DNA of 64,000 bases from Chloroflexota bacterium. GTDB taxonomy: Bacteria > Chloroflexota > Dehalococcoidia > DSTF01 > RBG-16-68-14. This document shows positions 34,730 through 44,207 of this stretch, piece after piece. Location: positions 1-64,000 of the forward strand of contig QIFC01000064.1 in assembly GCA_003228685.1 (NCBI GenBank). The letters run 5' to 3'. The notes under the pieces were generated by a model that searched no databases, was not told where the DNA came from, and was given only the letters and a program-made list of their open reading frames with translations. The position numbers were made by a program, and so were the translations under genes. The stretch's first letter is position 1. Each line of letters opens with the position of its first letter.

Positions 34730-35788
34730 ATGCAGAACAAGATTAGGCTACTCGTCGCGGACGACTCAGCGTCGGTGCGTAAGGTGCTAACCGAGGGCAT
34801 CTCCAGCGATCCCCAGGTCGAGATCGTTGGCGTTGCGCGTAACGGTATCGAGGCAGTCGAATTGGTCGGCAAGCTGAAACCGGACGTGGTCACGCTAGAC
34901 GTGGAGATGCCACGCATGAGCGGCATCGAGGCGCTTGAGCGGATCATGGCGGATCAGCCTACACCCGTCGTCATGGTCAGCAGCCTGACCGGCGAGGGCA
35001 CCGCAACGACGATACGAGCGCTGGAGTTAGGCGCCGTAGACTTCGCTCTGAAGAAGGCGTCCCATGGCTCGGTCGCGGTTCGTGACCTGATCGACGAACT
35101 GCTTGAAAAGATCCACGCTGCGGCTGCCTCGAACGTGATTGGGCTGGCCGAGAGTAAGAGCGCAGCGGATGAGAGCGCGCAGGATGACGACCTGCAGCTT
35201 GCCTCATCCCACATTCGCGTGGCGCTTATCGCCAGCTCAACGGGTGGCCCGCAGGCGCTCCGGATGGTGATCCCGGCGCTGCCGAGAGACTTGGCAACGC
35301 CGGTCTTGGTGGTTCAGCACTTGCCAGCCGGATTCACGGCACGGATGGCAGCGAGCCTGGACACAGCCTCGCCACTGAAAGTAGAAGAGGCGAAGCCTGG
35401 CGTGCGGCTTGAAGCCGGCAAGGTCCTGATTGCGCCGGGAGGCGTCCACATGCGAGTGTCGAAGATAGGAACGATCCGGCTGAGCCTGGAGGACCGCGAA
35501 TGTGGCGTGCGGCCCTCCGCGAACCCAACCATGGAATCGCTCGCCGAGGTATACGGTGAGGCGACGCTCGGCGTCGTGCTGACAGGCATGGGCACGGACG
35601 CCACGCGGGGCGCCGGCCTCATCAAGGCCGCCGGGGGCACGATCATCGCCGAGGACGAGTCGACGTGTGTCGTGTACGGCATGCCGAAGAGCGTGGCGAC
35701 AGCGGGGTACGTAGACAAAGTCGTGCCGCTGACCCGCATGGCGTCGGAGATCGCAAGGCGGTGTCAGGTACAGGAGCGCGCAGCGTGA
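34730..35788 (+). CDS. cheB: Protein-glutamate methylesterase CheB
   Basis: This 352-residue protein has a receiver domain (LLVADDSASVR, phosphoacceptor VVTLDVEMPRMSG) and a C-terminal methylesterase domain. The catalytic triad motifs are ASSTGGPQAL (Ser), VVQHLPAGFTARMA (His) and VVLTGMGTDATRG (Asp). It demethylates and deamidates receptors. ATG 34730 is preferred over GTG 34727; GGAG lies just upstream. The stop overlaps cheR (GTGA). Confidence 0.93.
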   Translation: MQNKIRLLVADDSASVRKVLTEGISSDPQVEIVGVARNGIEAVELVGKLKPDVVTLDVEMPRMSGIEALERIMADQPTPVVMVSSLTGEGTATTIRALELGAVDFALKKASHGSVAVRDLIDELLEKIHAAAASNVIGLAESKSAADESAQDDDLQLASSHIRVALIASSTGGPQALRMVIPALPRDLATPVLVVQHLPAGFTARMAASLDTASPLKVEEAKPGVRLEAGKVLIAPGGVHMRVSKIGTIRLSLEDRECGVRPSANPTMESLAEVYGEATLGVVLTGMGTDATRGAGLIKAAGGTIIAEDESTCVVYGMPKSVATAGYVDKVVPLTRMASEIARRCQVQERAA

Positions 35789-36603
35789 ACGAGACAGAAT
35801 ACAGCCTGCTCAAGAGGAGAATCCACGAGCTGTTGGACATCGACATCAACGCGTACAAGAGCAAACAGATGCGCCGGCGATTGGAAGCGTTCGTTGATGG
35901 CAATGCGCCGCGTGGCGTGTTCCCGTTTTGCAAACAACTGGAGGAGAATCCTGAGCAGCTCCAGGCCTTGCGAGACATGCTGACCATCAACGTCTCCGAG
36001 TTCTTCAGAGACGAGCCGCAGTTCGCAGTCCTGCGCTCAACGGTGCTCCCCGATCAGCTTCGTAAGGGGGGCAAGCTCAACATCTGGACGGCCGCCTGTT
36101 CGCACGGAGCGGAGCCCTACTCGGTCGCGATCTTGCTGGACGAACTGCACGCGGGGGCTGGACACCGGATCTTGGCGACCGACATCGACCGGACGATCCT
36201 GGCGCAGGCAAACGCGGGAGGTCCCTACCAAGCGAACGAGATACGCAATGTATCCAGGGGCCAACTGGCGAAGTACTTCTCGCCGGAGGGAACAGGCCAC
36301 CGGATTGAGGAGGCGATACGCGAACGCGTGGAGTTTCGCGAGCATAACCTGCTTTCCGATCCGTTTGAGGAAGGCTTCAGTTTGATCTCATGCCGCAACG
36401 TGATGATCTACTTCTCGGCGGAAGTGAAGCGGCAGTTGTTCCAGCGGTTCCACGCTTCACTCAAGCCGGGAGGCGTGCTCTTCCTGGGCGGCACCGAAGC
36501 GATGCTTGGTGAAGATGCCGCCGGATTCGAAAGACTGTCCACGAACTTCTACCAAAAGGATGACTCGGCCGAGTCAGCGCCCCGCCAGCGCATGGCGGCA
36601 TAG
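35785..36603 (+). CDS. cheR: Chemotaxis methyltransferase CheR
   Basis: This 272-residue CheR has an N-terminal helical domain followed by a SAM-binding domain. TINVSEFFRDEPQF, WTAACSHGAEPYSVAILL (SAM motif I, with Ser/His in place of the more usual Ser/Thr-Gly) and ISCRNVMIYF are diagnostic. It methylates receptor glutamates. The start is a GTG overlapping the cheB stop, with AGGAG nine bases upstream, so the longer open frame is not used. No C-terminal receptor-tethering extension is visible. Confidence 0.92.
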   Translation: MNETEYSLLKRRIHELLDIDINAYKSKQMRRRLEAFVDGNAPRGVFPFCKQLEENPEQLQALRDMLTINVSEFFRDEPQFAVLRSTVLPDQLRKGGKLNIWTAACSHGAEPYSVAILLDELHAGAGHRILATDIDRTILAQANAGGPYQANEIRNVSRGQLAKYFSPEGTGHRIEEAIRERVEFREHNLLSDPFEEGFSLISCRNVMIYFSAEVKRQLFQRFHASLKPGGVLFLGGTEAMLGEDAAGFERLSTNFYQKDDSAESAPRQRMAA

Positions 36604-36633
36604 CTGCCGGCCGGGGTCTAAGGAGCAATCGCA

Positions 36634-37707
36634 GTGCGTCGTGCGTCAATCCGGCAAGTAAAAGCGGGGATGGTCCTGGGCAGGGCCGTCTACGATATCC
36701 GTGGCCGGCTTGTCCTGAGCGAAGGCGAGAAGCTCACGAAGGACAGTCTTGGCCTGCTTGCACGATCCGGGGCGGCCGAGATTCTGGTTGAGGACCCGCG
36801 CGTCGCGGACGTCATCGTCGGTTCTCTCTACCCGGCAAGGGTGGAGGCCAAGGCCGTCCAGGCGCTCCGCCTCCTCATCACGACGATCGAAGGCCAGGCG
36901 GATGGGATCTCCGAGAACGACATCATCGGCATCTATCCACAGGTGAACGATATGGCGAAACGCCTCGTCCCTGAGATCGCCGGCGAACCGGAAGTCTCCG
37001 GACCCCTGACCTTGCAGGGCTACGATCCCATCCACGCCGTAAAAGTCACGGGGGTCGCCATGCTGCTCGGCCGGTACGCGGAGATGGGGCGCGAAGAGTT
37101 GGTCGAATTAGGCATGACCGCAATGCTCTCAAACATCGGCTACGGAGCGCTACCACCCGGCCTACTGGACGAACCGAAGCCGCTCGAAGAACACGAGCGA
37201 GAGACGCTCCACACGCATCCCGTAGAGGGCGCGAAAATGCTGATCGATTCTGGGCTGAGCGACCTAGCACTCCGCGGAATAGAACAACATCATGAGCGCT
37301 GGGACGGCTCCGGCTATCCCGAAGGGCGCAAGGGCGATGAGATCTCACGCTACGCGCAGCTCATCGCGATCGCCGACACGTACCACGCGATGCTCTCCAA
37401 GCGGCCCCATCGTCCGGCGTTCAAGCCACACGAGGCGGTGGAGTTCGTCGTCGCTTTCGCCGGCCAGCTCTTCGAGCCTGGGCTATCACAGCTTTTTGCC
37501 AGGCGGATGCCCCAGTACCCGTCCGGCCTTGGCGTGAAGCTCAGCACCGGCGAGATCGGCATCATCTCTGATCCGAACGCCGGTCATATTGCCAGACCGA
37601 TTGTTCGGATCTGTTTCGAGAACGGTGCGGCTCTGGACGATCCGTATGACCTTGACCTCTCCAATGAGGAGACCATGAACAAGATCATCACCGAGGTGCT
37701 GCTGTGA
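36634..37707 (+). CDS. HD-GYP-like protein with degenerate HD motif
   Basis: This 357-residue protein has an N-terminal DUF3391-like region (RQVKAGMVLGRAVYD... GRLVLSEGEKLT) and an HD-GYP-type domain (about 130-290). The GYP half is well kept: HHERWDGSGYPEGRKG and AIADTYHAM. The metal-binding HD of the usual LHDIGK is replaced (MLSNIGYG), and the preceding His-Ala segment is partly changed. Phosphodiesterase activity on cyclic di-GMP is therefore doubtful; binding or scaffolding is possible. The GTG start has AAGGAG eight bases upstream. It follows cheR by 30 bases and overlaps the FliM-peptide gene by four, so it is part of the chemosensory operon. Confidence 0.82.
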   Translation: MRRASIRQVKAGMVLGRAVYDIRGRLVLSEGEKLTKDSLGLLARSGAAEILVEDPRVADVIVGSLYPARVEAKAVQALRLLITTIEGQADGISENDIIGIYPQVNDMAKRLVPEIAGEPEVSGPLTLQGYDPIHAVKVTGVAMLLGRYAEMGREELVELGMTAMLSNIGYGALPPGLLDEPKPLEEHERETLHTHPVEGAKMLIDSGLSDLALRGIEQHHERWDGSGYPEGRKGDEISRYAQLIAIADTYHAMLSKRPHRPAFKPHEAVEFVVAFAGQLFEPGLSQLFARRMPQYPSGLGVKLSTGEIGIISDPNAGHIARPIVRICFENGAALDDPYDLDLSNEETMNKIITEVLL

Positions 37708-38240
37708 GTGGTGAGGTGATGTCCCAGGAGGAGATCGACGCGTTGGTCGGCTCGGAGCCCGATCCATTGACGGCAGCCGCTGCACCAGAGCCAGCGCCGA
37801 CAGTCCCAACTCCAGGGCCAACACCCGCGCCCGTTGCGGCGGCCGCTGCTCCAGCACCAGTCCCGGCGGCGGTACAAGCCCCCGCCCCGACGCCAATACC
37901 AGCCAGCCCCACGCCGACTCTCATGGTTTCAGCGGACAGCTCTGACACGTCGGACATTGCCCGGCGAGTAGCGAGTTTGGAAGCCAGCGTGGCAGCGCTA
38001 CAGCAATCCGTTGGAGGCGGCCAAAACGATGCTGTGATACAGGCATTGAGTCAGCAGGTGCAGGCGCTAAGCGCGCAAGTGACGCAACTAGGGCCGCATC
38101 TCCAGAACAGCCTAGGCTTCGGTCTACGCGGCTCGTTCCAGTGTGGTTCCTGTGGCACGCAGGGCGCGGTCGGCTCGCGCGTCTCGTGTATGCACTGCGG
38201 CACGGAGTCCTGGATCGGCTGGTCGGAGCAGAGCGCCTAG
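37704..38240 (+). CDS. FliM-like CheY-binding peptide, Pro-rich linker, coiled coil and zinc ribbon
   Basis: This 178-residue protein starts MSGEVMSQEEIDALV, close to the FliM/FliY N-terminal consensus (LSQDEIDALL) that binds phosphorylated CheY. Then follow about 55 residues of Pro/Ala linker, a coiled-coil segment (DIARRVASLEASVAALQQSV, about 90-135) and a C-terminal zinc ribbon C-x2-C-x11-C-x2-C. None of the FliM middle or FliN-like SpoA domain is present. GTG 37704 overlaps the previous stop; ATG 37719 would start directly with the peptide. It is the last gene of the chemosensory operon. I infer a CheY-P-responsive output adaptor; a vestigial FliM fragment is the alternative. Confidence 0.75.
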   Translation: MSGEVMSQEEIDALVGSEPDPLTAAAAPEPAPTVPTPGPTPAPVAAAAAPAPVPAAVQAPAPTPIPASPTPTLMVSADSSDTSDIARRVASLEASVAALQQSVGGGQNDAVIQALSQQVQALSAQVTQLGPHLQNSLGFGLRGSFQCGSCGTQGAVGSRVSCMHCGTESWIGWSEQSA

Positions 38241-38555
38241 GCGAGATAACTCAAGGGCGGACGGTCCGTTCCATGATCCTTCAGGCCTAAGACAGCCTTC
38301 GCTCACGTTCCACGCGGCGAGGCGATAGAAGCGTCGCCACAAACTAGGAGGAGGCCGAGGGCAATCCTAGCCGCTCGGCCTCCTGGCGGGGAAGCACGAG
38401 CATACGGTTGAAGTGCCGAATCGCACATGGCGAGGGTTGGGTATTCTAATAGCGATTCTTAGGTAGTCAGTCACGTCCAAGTTGCTCATATCGGGCCGCT
38501 TGGTAGCATGCCATAAGTGCATAGTTATATCGGCACCTCCCAATTTCGGCGCTGA
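38241..38555. other. Intergenic region after the chemosensory operon
   Basis: This 315-base gap holds the hairpin listed at 38349-38384 and otherwise nothing recognisable. The last 100 bases are AT-richer and probably contain the promoter of the desaturase gene, though no clear hexamer pair is seen. Confidence 0.4.
38349..38384. terminator. Strong hairpin, probable end of chemosensory operon
   Basis: AGGAGGCCGAG pairs perfectly with CTCGGCCTCCT (11 bp) around a 14-base loop, about 110 bases after the last stop codon. No T-run follows on the plus strand, so it may be a factor-assisted terminator or a 3'-end stabiliser. Confidence 0.5.
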
Positions 38556-39686
38556 ATGGTCACCACAAACGCTGCAGCCAACCCAGAGACGAACGCGCCA
38601 AACGGCGCGGGCCCGTACGGCTCCCGAGACGCCTCCAGGCAGGTCGAGCCGTTCGTCGACCCAGCGACCAACCCCGCCGTCTTGCAGCAGCAGGACTATG
38701 CAGAGCTAAAGCGTCGCATCGTCGCGGCGGGGCTGCTTGAGAAGCAGCCGCGTTACTTCGCCGTAAACGCGTTCGTCCGGCTCGTGCTCCTCAGCGCGAG
38801 CATCGCGCTCCTGTTCATCATCGACAACCTCTGGTTGCAGTTCCTCAACGCCGCGTTTCTGGCGTTCGCACTCACACAGATTGGATATCTTGGGCACGAC
38901 GCCGGCCACCGGCAGATCTTCCGCGGCGCGTCCCGCAACGATGTCTTCGGGTTAGCGATCAACTTTCTCCTCGGAATCAGCCGCACGTGGTGGGTCGATA
39001 CGCATAACGAGCACCACGTTGATCCGAATGATTTGGACCGAGACCCGCACACGGCATTGCCCGTCTTCGCCTTCTCCGAGGAACAAGCTCGCACCAAGAA
39101 AGGGTTCCTCCGCCGCATCGTTGGCTATCAGAGCTTTTACTTCTTCCCCATCCTTCTCCTTGAGGGAGCGGGCGCGCGTCTGGCTGGTATCAACTTCTTG
39201 CTGGCAAAGGAAGTACGCGGGAAGTGGTGGGAAGTAACGGCGATAGTCCTCCATTTCGTCATCTACTTCGGCCTGTTGTTCTACGCGCTGAGTTGGTGGC
39301 ACGCGGTGCTCTTCGTGGTCGTCCACCAATCGCTGCTGGGGCTCTACATGGGTTCCGTCTTTGCGCCAAACCACAAGGGCATGCCGACGTTCACCCGCGA
39401 GGACGACATCGATTTTTTCCGCAGGCAGGTCCTGACGAGCCGCAACGTCACCAGCAATCCGGTTTCCGACTTCTGGTATGGCGGGCTCAACTACCAGATT
39501 GAGCATCACCTGTTCCCGAGCATGCCGAGGAACAAGTTGAAGGAAGCTCAGCCTATCGTTAGGGCATTCTGCGAGGAGCGCTCTGTCCCCTACGCGGAAA
39601 GCGGCGCTTTTCGCTCGAACGTCGAGATCCTTCAGTACCTACACGAAGTTAGCGCATCGCTCCGGCACACTCCCGAACGGGCATAA
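38556..39686 (+). CDS. Membrane fatty acid desaturase
   Basis: This 376-residue integral desaturase has the three His boxes HDAGH (about residue 110), HNEHH (about 150) and QIEHH (about 312) that bind the di-iron centre. Four hydrophobic helices surround them. The QxxHH third box is typical of front-end/delta-6-like acyl-lipid desaturases, but the N-terminal cytochrome b5 domain of those enzymes is missing; an unstructured 45-residue N-terminus takes its place. It would introduce a double bond into membrane acyl chains using an external electron donor. It stands alone between intergenic gaps. Confidence 0.9.
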   Translation: MVTTNAAANPETNAPNGAGPYGSRDASRQVEPFVDPATNPAVLQQQDYAELKRRIVAAGLLEKQPRYFAVNAFVRLVLLSASIALLFIIDNLWLQFLNAAFLAFALTQIGYLGHDAGHRQIFRGASRNDVFGLAINFLLGISRTWWVDTHNEHHVDPNDLDRDPHTALPVFAFSEEQARTKKGFLRRIVGYQSFYFFPILLLEGAGARLAGINFLLAKEVRGKWWEVTAIVLHFVIYFGLLFYALSWWHAVLFVVVHQSLLGLYMGSVFAPNHKGMPTFTREDDIDFFRRQVLTSRNVTSNPVSDFWYGGLNYQIEHHLFPSMPRNKLKEAQPIVRAFCEERSVPYAESGAFRSNVEILQYLHEVSASLRHTPERA

Positions 39687-39807
39687 CACCAATGGCCGCA
39701 TTGCTACCCGTGGCGGTGGCGAACGATCAGTATCGCTGAACCTGAGCCACGCGGAAGCAAGCCTCGTTTGTACTGAAAACGCTATGCTTATTTCTGGAGG
39801 TGTGCAC

Positions 39808-40866
39808 ATGTTCTTCAGTAAGCACCAAGACGAGGTCGTCGCGCCGGAGAAGGCGCTGCCCGGCCGGGACCGCCCCGCCTTTTCTGTCCCCGCCAAGCAC
39901 GCCGTCCTTGGCACACCCCTTCAGCCACCGTTTCCTGAAGGTGTAGAGACGGTCGTCTTCGCCCTCGGTTGCTTCTGGGGCGCCGAGCGTATCTTCTGGC
40001 AAACGCCCGGCGTCTACACGACGGCAGTCGGGTACGCAGGCGGCTACACGCCCAACCCAACGTATGAGGAGACGTGCTCAGACCGGACGGGCCATGCGGA
40101 AGCCGTGCTGGTTGCGTTCGACCCCGGCCAAATCTCGTATGCCTCGCTCGTGAAGATCTTCTTCGAGACGCACGATCCGACCCAGGGCATGCGACAGGGC
40201 AACGACCGTGGTACGGCATATCGATCCGCCATCTACTACGCGGACGAAGAACAACAGCAAACCGCCCAGTTGGCGCGCGAGATGTACACCGAGGCCCTCC
40301 AGAAGCGAGGCTTCAGCCCGATCACGACCGAGATCGCGCCGGGCGGCCCCTTCTACTACGCGGAAGACTACCACCAGCAGTATCTGCACAAGGTCCCGAG
40401 CGGCTATTGCGACATCGGCGGAACGGGCGTGACGTGCCCAACACCAGCGACGTCCGAAGCCGGTGAGACTCTCGAGCCAATGCCCTCAAGCGATGAGGAG
40501 TGGCGAACGCGCCTGTCGCCGGAGCAGTACGCGGTGCTGCGCCAGGCTGGCACAGAGCAAGCGTTCACTGGCGAATACGTCGACACCGTGGATGACGGCG
40601 TCTATCGCTGCGGCGCCTGTGGGAACGTCGTCTTCGATAGCCGGACCAAATACCACTCAGGCTGCGGCTGGCCCAGTTTTACAGAAGCGGTCGCGCCGGA
40701 TGCGGTTGAACTGCTCGTAGACGGCTCGCACGGCATGGAGCGTACGGAGGTTCGCTGCGCACGCTGTGACTCTCACCTCGGCCACGTTTTTGATGACGGA
40801 CCACGAGATGCCGGCGGCCGGCGCTGGTGCATCAACAGCCTTGCGCTGGACCTCAAGGCCCGCTGA
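39808..40866 (+). CDS. msrAB: Peptide methionine sulfoxide reductase MsrA-MsrB fusion
   Basis: This 352-residue protein joins MsrA (about residues 48-200; [11 protein letters not shown] with the catalytic Cys, [14 protein letters not shown]) to MsrB (about 225-350). In MsrB, two CxxC pairs bind zinc (CGACG and CARC), and [10 protein letters not shown] carries the catalytic Cys. It repairs both S and R methionine sulfoxides. The N-terminal 45 residues contain no signal peptide. ATG 39808 is chosen because GGAGG lies seven bases before it; the ATG at 39784 has no ribosome binding site. Confidence 0.95.
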   Translation: MFFSKHQDEVVAPEKALPGRDRPAFSVPAKHAVLGTPLQPPFPEGVETVVFALGCFWGAERIFWQTPGVYTTAVGYAGGYTPNPTYEETCSDRTGHAEAVLVAFDPGQISYASLVKIFFETHDPTQGMRQGNDRGTAYRSAIYYADEEQQQTAQLAREMYTEALQKRGFSPITTEIAPGGPFYYAEDYHQQYLHKVPSGYCDIGGTGVTCPTPATSEAGETLEPMPSSDEEWRTRLSPEQYAVLRQAGTEQAFTGEYVDTVDDGVYRCGACGNVVFDSRTKYHSGCGWPSFTEAVAPDAVELLVDGSHGMERTEVRCARCDSHLGHVFDDGPRDAGGRRWCINSLALDLKAR

Positions 40867-40946
40867 CGCTCGACTGCCCTACCAGCGCGCCGGTGTGTGG
40901 CGTATGGCTCTGCCCTCACGAGCAGCGTAATGCTACCGGAGCAGAG

Positions 40947-41402
40947 ATGCTGACTGAACGGTTCTTGGAGGAACAGCGAGTCGCCCGCCTGGCAACGGTC
41001 GATAGCCAAGGTCGGCCTCACATCGTCCCGATCGTATACGTCTACGCCAACAATGTCCTGTACACGCCCATCGACCTAAAGCCCAAGGCAGCGCCGCCTG
41101 AGCGTCTACGACGTGTGCGCAACATCCTGTCCAACCCGCAGGTACAGGTCCTCGTCGATCACTACGACGAAGACTGGCAGCGTCTGGGCTACGTCCAACT
41201 CCGGGGCCGGGCCGAGATCATTCAGCGCGGAGCTGAGTATCGTCGGGCGATTCAGCTACTCGAAGGAAAGTATACGCAGTACCACCGGGAGTTTCCATTG
41301 GAAGGGCGCCCTGTGATCAAGATATTCGTTGAACGGTCAGTAGCCTGGGGCATATCCGTGGCTAGCGGCGAGCCCCCTACTCCTGGGATGAAAAACGGCT
41401 GA
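40947..41402 (+). CDS. PPOX-class, probable F420-dependent oxidoreductase
   Basis: This 151-residue split-barrel flavin/F420-binding protein begins ERFLEEQRVARLATVDSQGRPHIVPIVYV, the PPOX signature. LDLKPK-like sequence (PIDLKPKAA) and VLVDHYDEDW match the TIGR03668-type F420 group. The substrate is unknown. ATG 40947 is chosen because a longer frame adds unrelated sequence overlapping the intergenic region. The 3' end overlaps the convergent SDR gene by 26 bases, unusual for this otherwise loosely packed region. Confidence 0.8.
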   Translation: MLTERFLEEQRVARLATVDSQGRPHIVPIVYVYANNVLYTPIDLKPKAAPPERLRRVRNILSNPQVQVLVDHYDEDWQRLGYVQLRGRAEIIQRGAEYRRAIQLLEGKYTQYHREFPLEGRPVIKIFVERSVAWGISVASGEPPTPGMKNG

Positions 41403-42078
41403 ACATCGGGTAATCCTGCTCCTCGAAGAAGGTGCGACCGCTTGGGCCGCCAGACGGCAGCGTTACAAGCATGTTCGCGGTTGGATAGGAGGTGTCCGGC
41501 GGCAATGTGCCGCGCGGATTCATCGACGTCTTGGTTGGACCCGGAATCAGGTTGTTGACGAGAATGTCGCTGCCCCGCAGCTCATGCGCCAGCGTTCGCG
41601 TTGCGGCGACCAACGCGGCCTTGGAGGCGTTGTAGCCGACGAGCCCGGGCGGGCAGATTTCGGCGTTTCGCGATGCAAGGGCCACAATCCTGCCCTGTCC
41701 CTGGTCACGCATTGCTGGCAGGACCGCCCGGATCGCATGGAGGACGCCGAACAGGTTGACGCGGATCACCAGCTCGATGTCGTCCCATGCGCCGTCCTGT
41801 ATTGTCGCCAGCTTGGCGGCCCCAGCGTTCGCGATCAGTGCATCGATGTGCCCGAATCGGTCTACGACCTGGGCCGCGAACGCATTCATCTCTTCGGAGT
41901 TCGTCACGTCAGCGGCTACGGCTAGATCGCAAGCCACGCCGGCAGCCTCGAGCGCGTGCGGCAAGTCGCAGCCAGCAACGAGCGCGCCGTCTTGCCGGAA
42001 GCGGCCTGCCAACGCCTCCCCAATGCCGCTCCCCGCACCGGTGATGACAATGATGCGCCCGCGCACGTCCGCTGTCAC
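41377..42078 (-). CDS. Short-chain dehydrogenase/reductase
   Basis: This 233-residue classical SDR has the TGAGSGIGEAL cofactor loop, the NAG motif (ALIANAGAA), catalytic Ser in VALASRNAE and YNASK. The Ser is followed by an atypical Arg-Asn, but the YxxxK is intact. The acidic residue after strand 2 (GCDLP) suggests NAD preference. GTG is the start. It follows the Baeyer-Villiger monooxygenase gene by 12 bases and is probably co-transcribed; it could supply the ketone from an alcohol. The last 26 bases overlap the convergent PPOX gene. Confidence 0.87.
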   Translation of the reverse strand: MTADVRGRIIVITGAGSGIGEALAGRFRQDGALVAGCDLPHALEAAGVACDLAVAADVTNSEEMNAFAAQVVDRFGHIDALIANAGAAKLATIQDGAWDDIELVIRVNLFGVLHAIRAVLPAMRDQGQGRIVALASRNAEICPPGLVGYNASKAALVAATRTLAHELRGSDILVNNLIPGPTKTSMNPRGTLPPDTSYPTANMLVTLPSGGPSGRTFFEEQDYPMFSRFSSQE

Positions 42079-42090
42079 GCGTCAAGCATC

Positions 42091-44010
42091 CTAGAGGAAC
42101 ACGTAGTCTGAAGGGTCCGGCTCTCGCGTCTGCTTCCAGTAATCGATCAGGTTGAACGGCCAGTTCTGCGACACGCGGCCAAACTCGTTCTTGTACCAGC
42201 TGTTGACGTCTGAAGCCCCCCAGACACGTTGGAGGTTCGCCTCATCAATGCGCTCGTTGTACGCATCATGCACGACCTGCTTGCAATCCATCGCCCGACG
42301 CCCGTCCTTTACCAGCATGCGCAGACATCCCATCACGTACTGCACCTCGCACTCCGAAAAGAAGATGATGCTGCCGTTCACCACGATGTTTGTGTTCGGG
42401 CCGTAGAGCATGAACAGGTTCGGGAAGTTCGGCACCGTGATGCCCAGGTACGCGCGGGCGTCTCCGGCCCACTGTTCCTTCAGCACGATTCCGTCTCTAC
42501 CCACGATGTCCATCGGCATGAGAAATTGCGATGCGTGGAAGCCCGTACCATAGATGATCACGTCTGTTCCAATGAGCCGGCCGTCCTCGGTCACCACGCC
42601 GTCTCGCGTAATCTGCTTGATTCCGTCTGTGATTAGCTCAACATTGTCGCGCTTGAGCGCCGCGGGCCAGGTCCCATTGTCCAGCAGGAAGCGCTTGGCT
42701 GCGGGTGGATACGTCGGCAGGACTTTCTCTAGCACGTCCGGCCGGTCTTCGTACTGGGCGTTCAGTGCCATCGTGAACAATTGGCGCACCTGGTCGTTCG
42801 CGGCACTGATAGAGGAGCCTTCAGACTGCCAGTCTTCATCGACGATGGAGGCCGGCAGCAAGCCTTCCGTTGAGGTCCAGAAGACCCAAAACCGGTACCA
42901 GTGCATGAAATGGGGCACGTGGAGAAACAGCCACTCCAGCCCGGCAGGCGTCGCGTCACGGTAGTTCGGTACGGGCACGAACCAGGCGGGCGTACGCTGG
43001 AAGACCTTCAACTCGGCTACCTGTTCCGCAATCTCGGGGACAAACTGGACGGCGCTCGCACCAGTGCCGATCACGGCGACGCGCTTCCCGGCCAAATCGA
43101 TGCTGTGGTCCCACTGCGCCGAGTGGAACGATGGGCCGCTGAACGTCTCTCGACCAGCGATGTCCGGCAGCTTCGGCCGGTTGAGTTGCCCCACTGCGCT
43201 GATCACCGCCTGCGCCTCGATCACTTCCTCAACTCCGGCCGAAGATCGCAATCGAAGCGACCAGGTGCATGCGTCTTCGTCGAACGTGGCGGACGCCACC
43301 TCGGTGTTGAAGCGAATCTGTTCGCGAATACCCTGCTCCTCGGCGCAATCGCGAAAGTAGTCCAATAGCACATCCTGCGTAGAGAACGAGTTGGGCCAGT
43401 CGATCTTCTGCGCGAACGAGTAGCTGTAGAACGCGCTCTGGACATCCACGCGCGCCCCGGGATAGGTGTTCTCGAACCATGTGCCACCGACATCGGCGTT
43501 CTTCTCAAGGATCACGAACGGCACGCCCGCCTGCTTCAGACGAATGCCGGCAAGAATCCCCGACATGCCCGCGCCGATGATGGCCACGCTTAATCCGGGC
43601 TCATCGCCGGCGTGCCATGTGGGAGCGCGCGGGTCTTGTCCCGCGGTAGCCGCCTCTTCAACCAACAGCGGGATGTAGTCGTCGGACGCGGGTGAGGACG
43701 TCATCCATTTGAAGATTCGGCGCACGTCGTCTTCAATCGGCCGCTGCTTGGCGTTTACACCGCCGTCACGCAAGACCTTGAGCGCATCAAACGCAACGTC
43801 CCGAACGGCCGATTGCTGTTCCTCGGACATGCCGCCCTGGACCATTCCAGGGGCGGCCGCAGGCGGGCGCAAGTCGTGCCGCAACAGGGCAAAGTCGCCG
43901 GTCGCCTGGGCGAGCGCCGGGAGCAGTGCTGGAAGGAACGCATCGTTCAGCGCACCGCGGATGGCCTCGTCATTCGCCGTAATCGGCTCCGTCGCCCGGG
44001 ATGTCGTCAC
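42091..44010 (-). CDS. Baeyer-Villiger-type flavin monooxygenase
   Basis: This FAD/NADPH monooxygenase of about 639 residues has IIGAGMSGILAGIRL (FAD), the BVMO fingerprint FSGPSFHSAQWD (FxGxxxHxxxWD) and VIGTGASAVQFVPEI (NADPH). An N-terminal helical extension of about 140 residues precedes the FAD domain, as in 4-hydroxyacetophenone monooxygenase. It would insert oxygen next to a ketone. The GTG at 44010 has GGGAGG seven bases upstream; a frame to 44139 is open but non-conserved in character. The SDR gene follows directly. Confidence 0.9.
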   Translation of the reverse strand: MTTSRATEPITANDEAIRGALNDAFLPALLPALAQATGDFALLRHDLRPPAAAPGMVQGGMSEEQQSAVRDVAFDALKVLRDGGVNAKQRPIEDDVRRIFKWMTSSPASDDYIPLLVEEAATAGQDPRAPTWHAGDEPGLSVAIIGAGMSGILAGIRLKQAGVPFVILEKNADVGGTWFENTYPGARVDVQSAFYSYSFAQKIDWPNSFSTQDVLLDYFRDCAEEQGIREQIRFNTEVASATFDEDACTWSLRLRSSAGVEEVIEAQAVISAVGQLNRPKLPDIAGRETFSGPSFHSAQWDHSIDLAGKRVAVIGTGASAVQFVPEIAEQVAELKVFQRTPAWFVPVPNYRDATPAGLEWLFLHVPHFMHWYRFWVFWTSTEGLLPASIVDEDWQSEGSSISAANDQVRQLFTMALNAQYEDRPDVLEKVLPTYPPAAKRFLLDNGTWPAALKRDNVELITDGIKQITRDGVVTEDGRLIGTDVIIYGTGFHASQFLMPMDIVGRDGIVLKEQWAGDARAYLGITVPNFPNLFMLYGPNTNIVVNGSIIFFSECEVQYVMGCLRMLVKDGRRAMDCKQVVHDAYNERIDEANLQRVWGASDVNSWYKNEFGRVSQNWPFNLIDYWKQTREPDPSDYVFL

Positions 44011-44207
44011 GATGTAGCCTCCCGTCGAATACTGTTCATACCGGCATACTTTAACCGACCGCAGCGAAGAATCCCAACTACGACAGGAGCTGCGCTCCCA
44101 ACAGACTGCCCAGTCCCCTACCCCATCGATGACGGCCAACTCGCATCGAGTTCAGGAAAATCGCAACACCTAAGGAGTTGGATAGCGATGCGTAACCGCG
44201 CCCGCGG

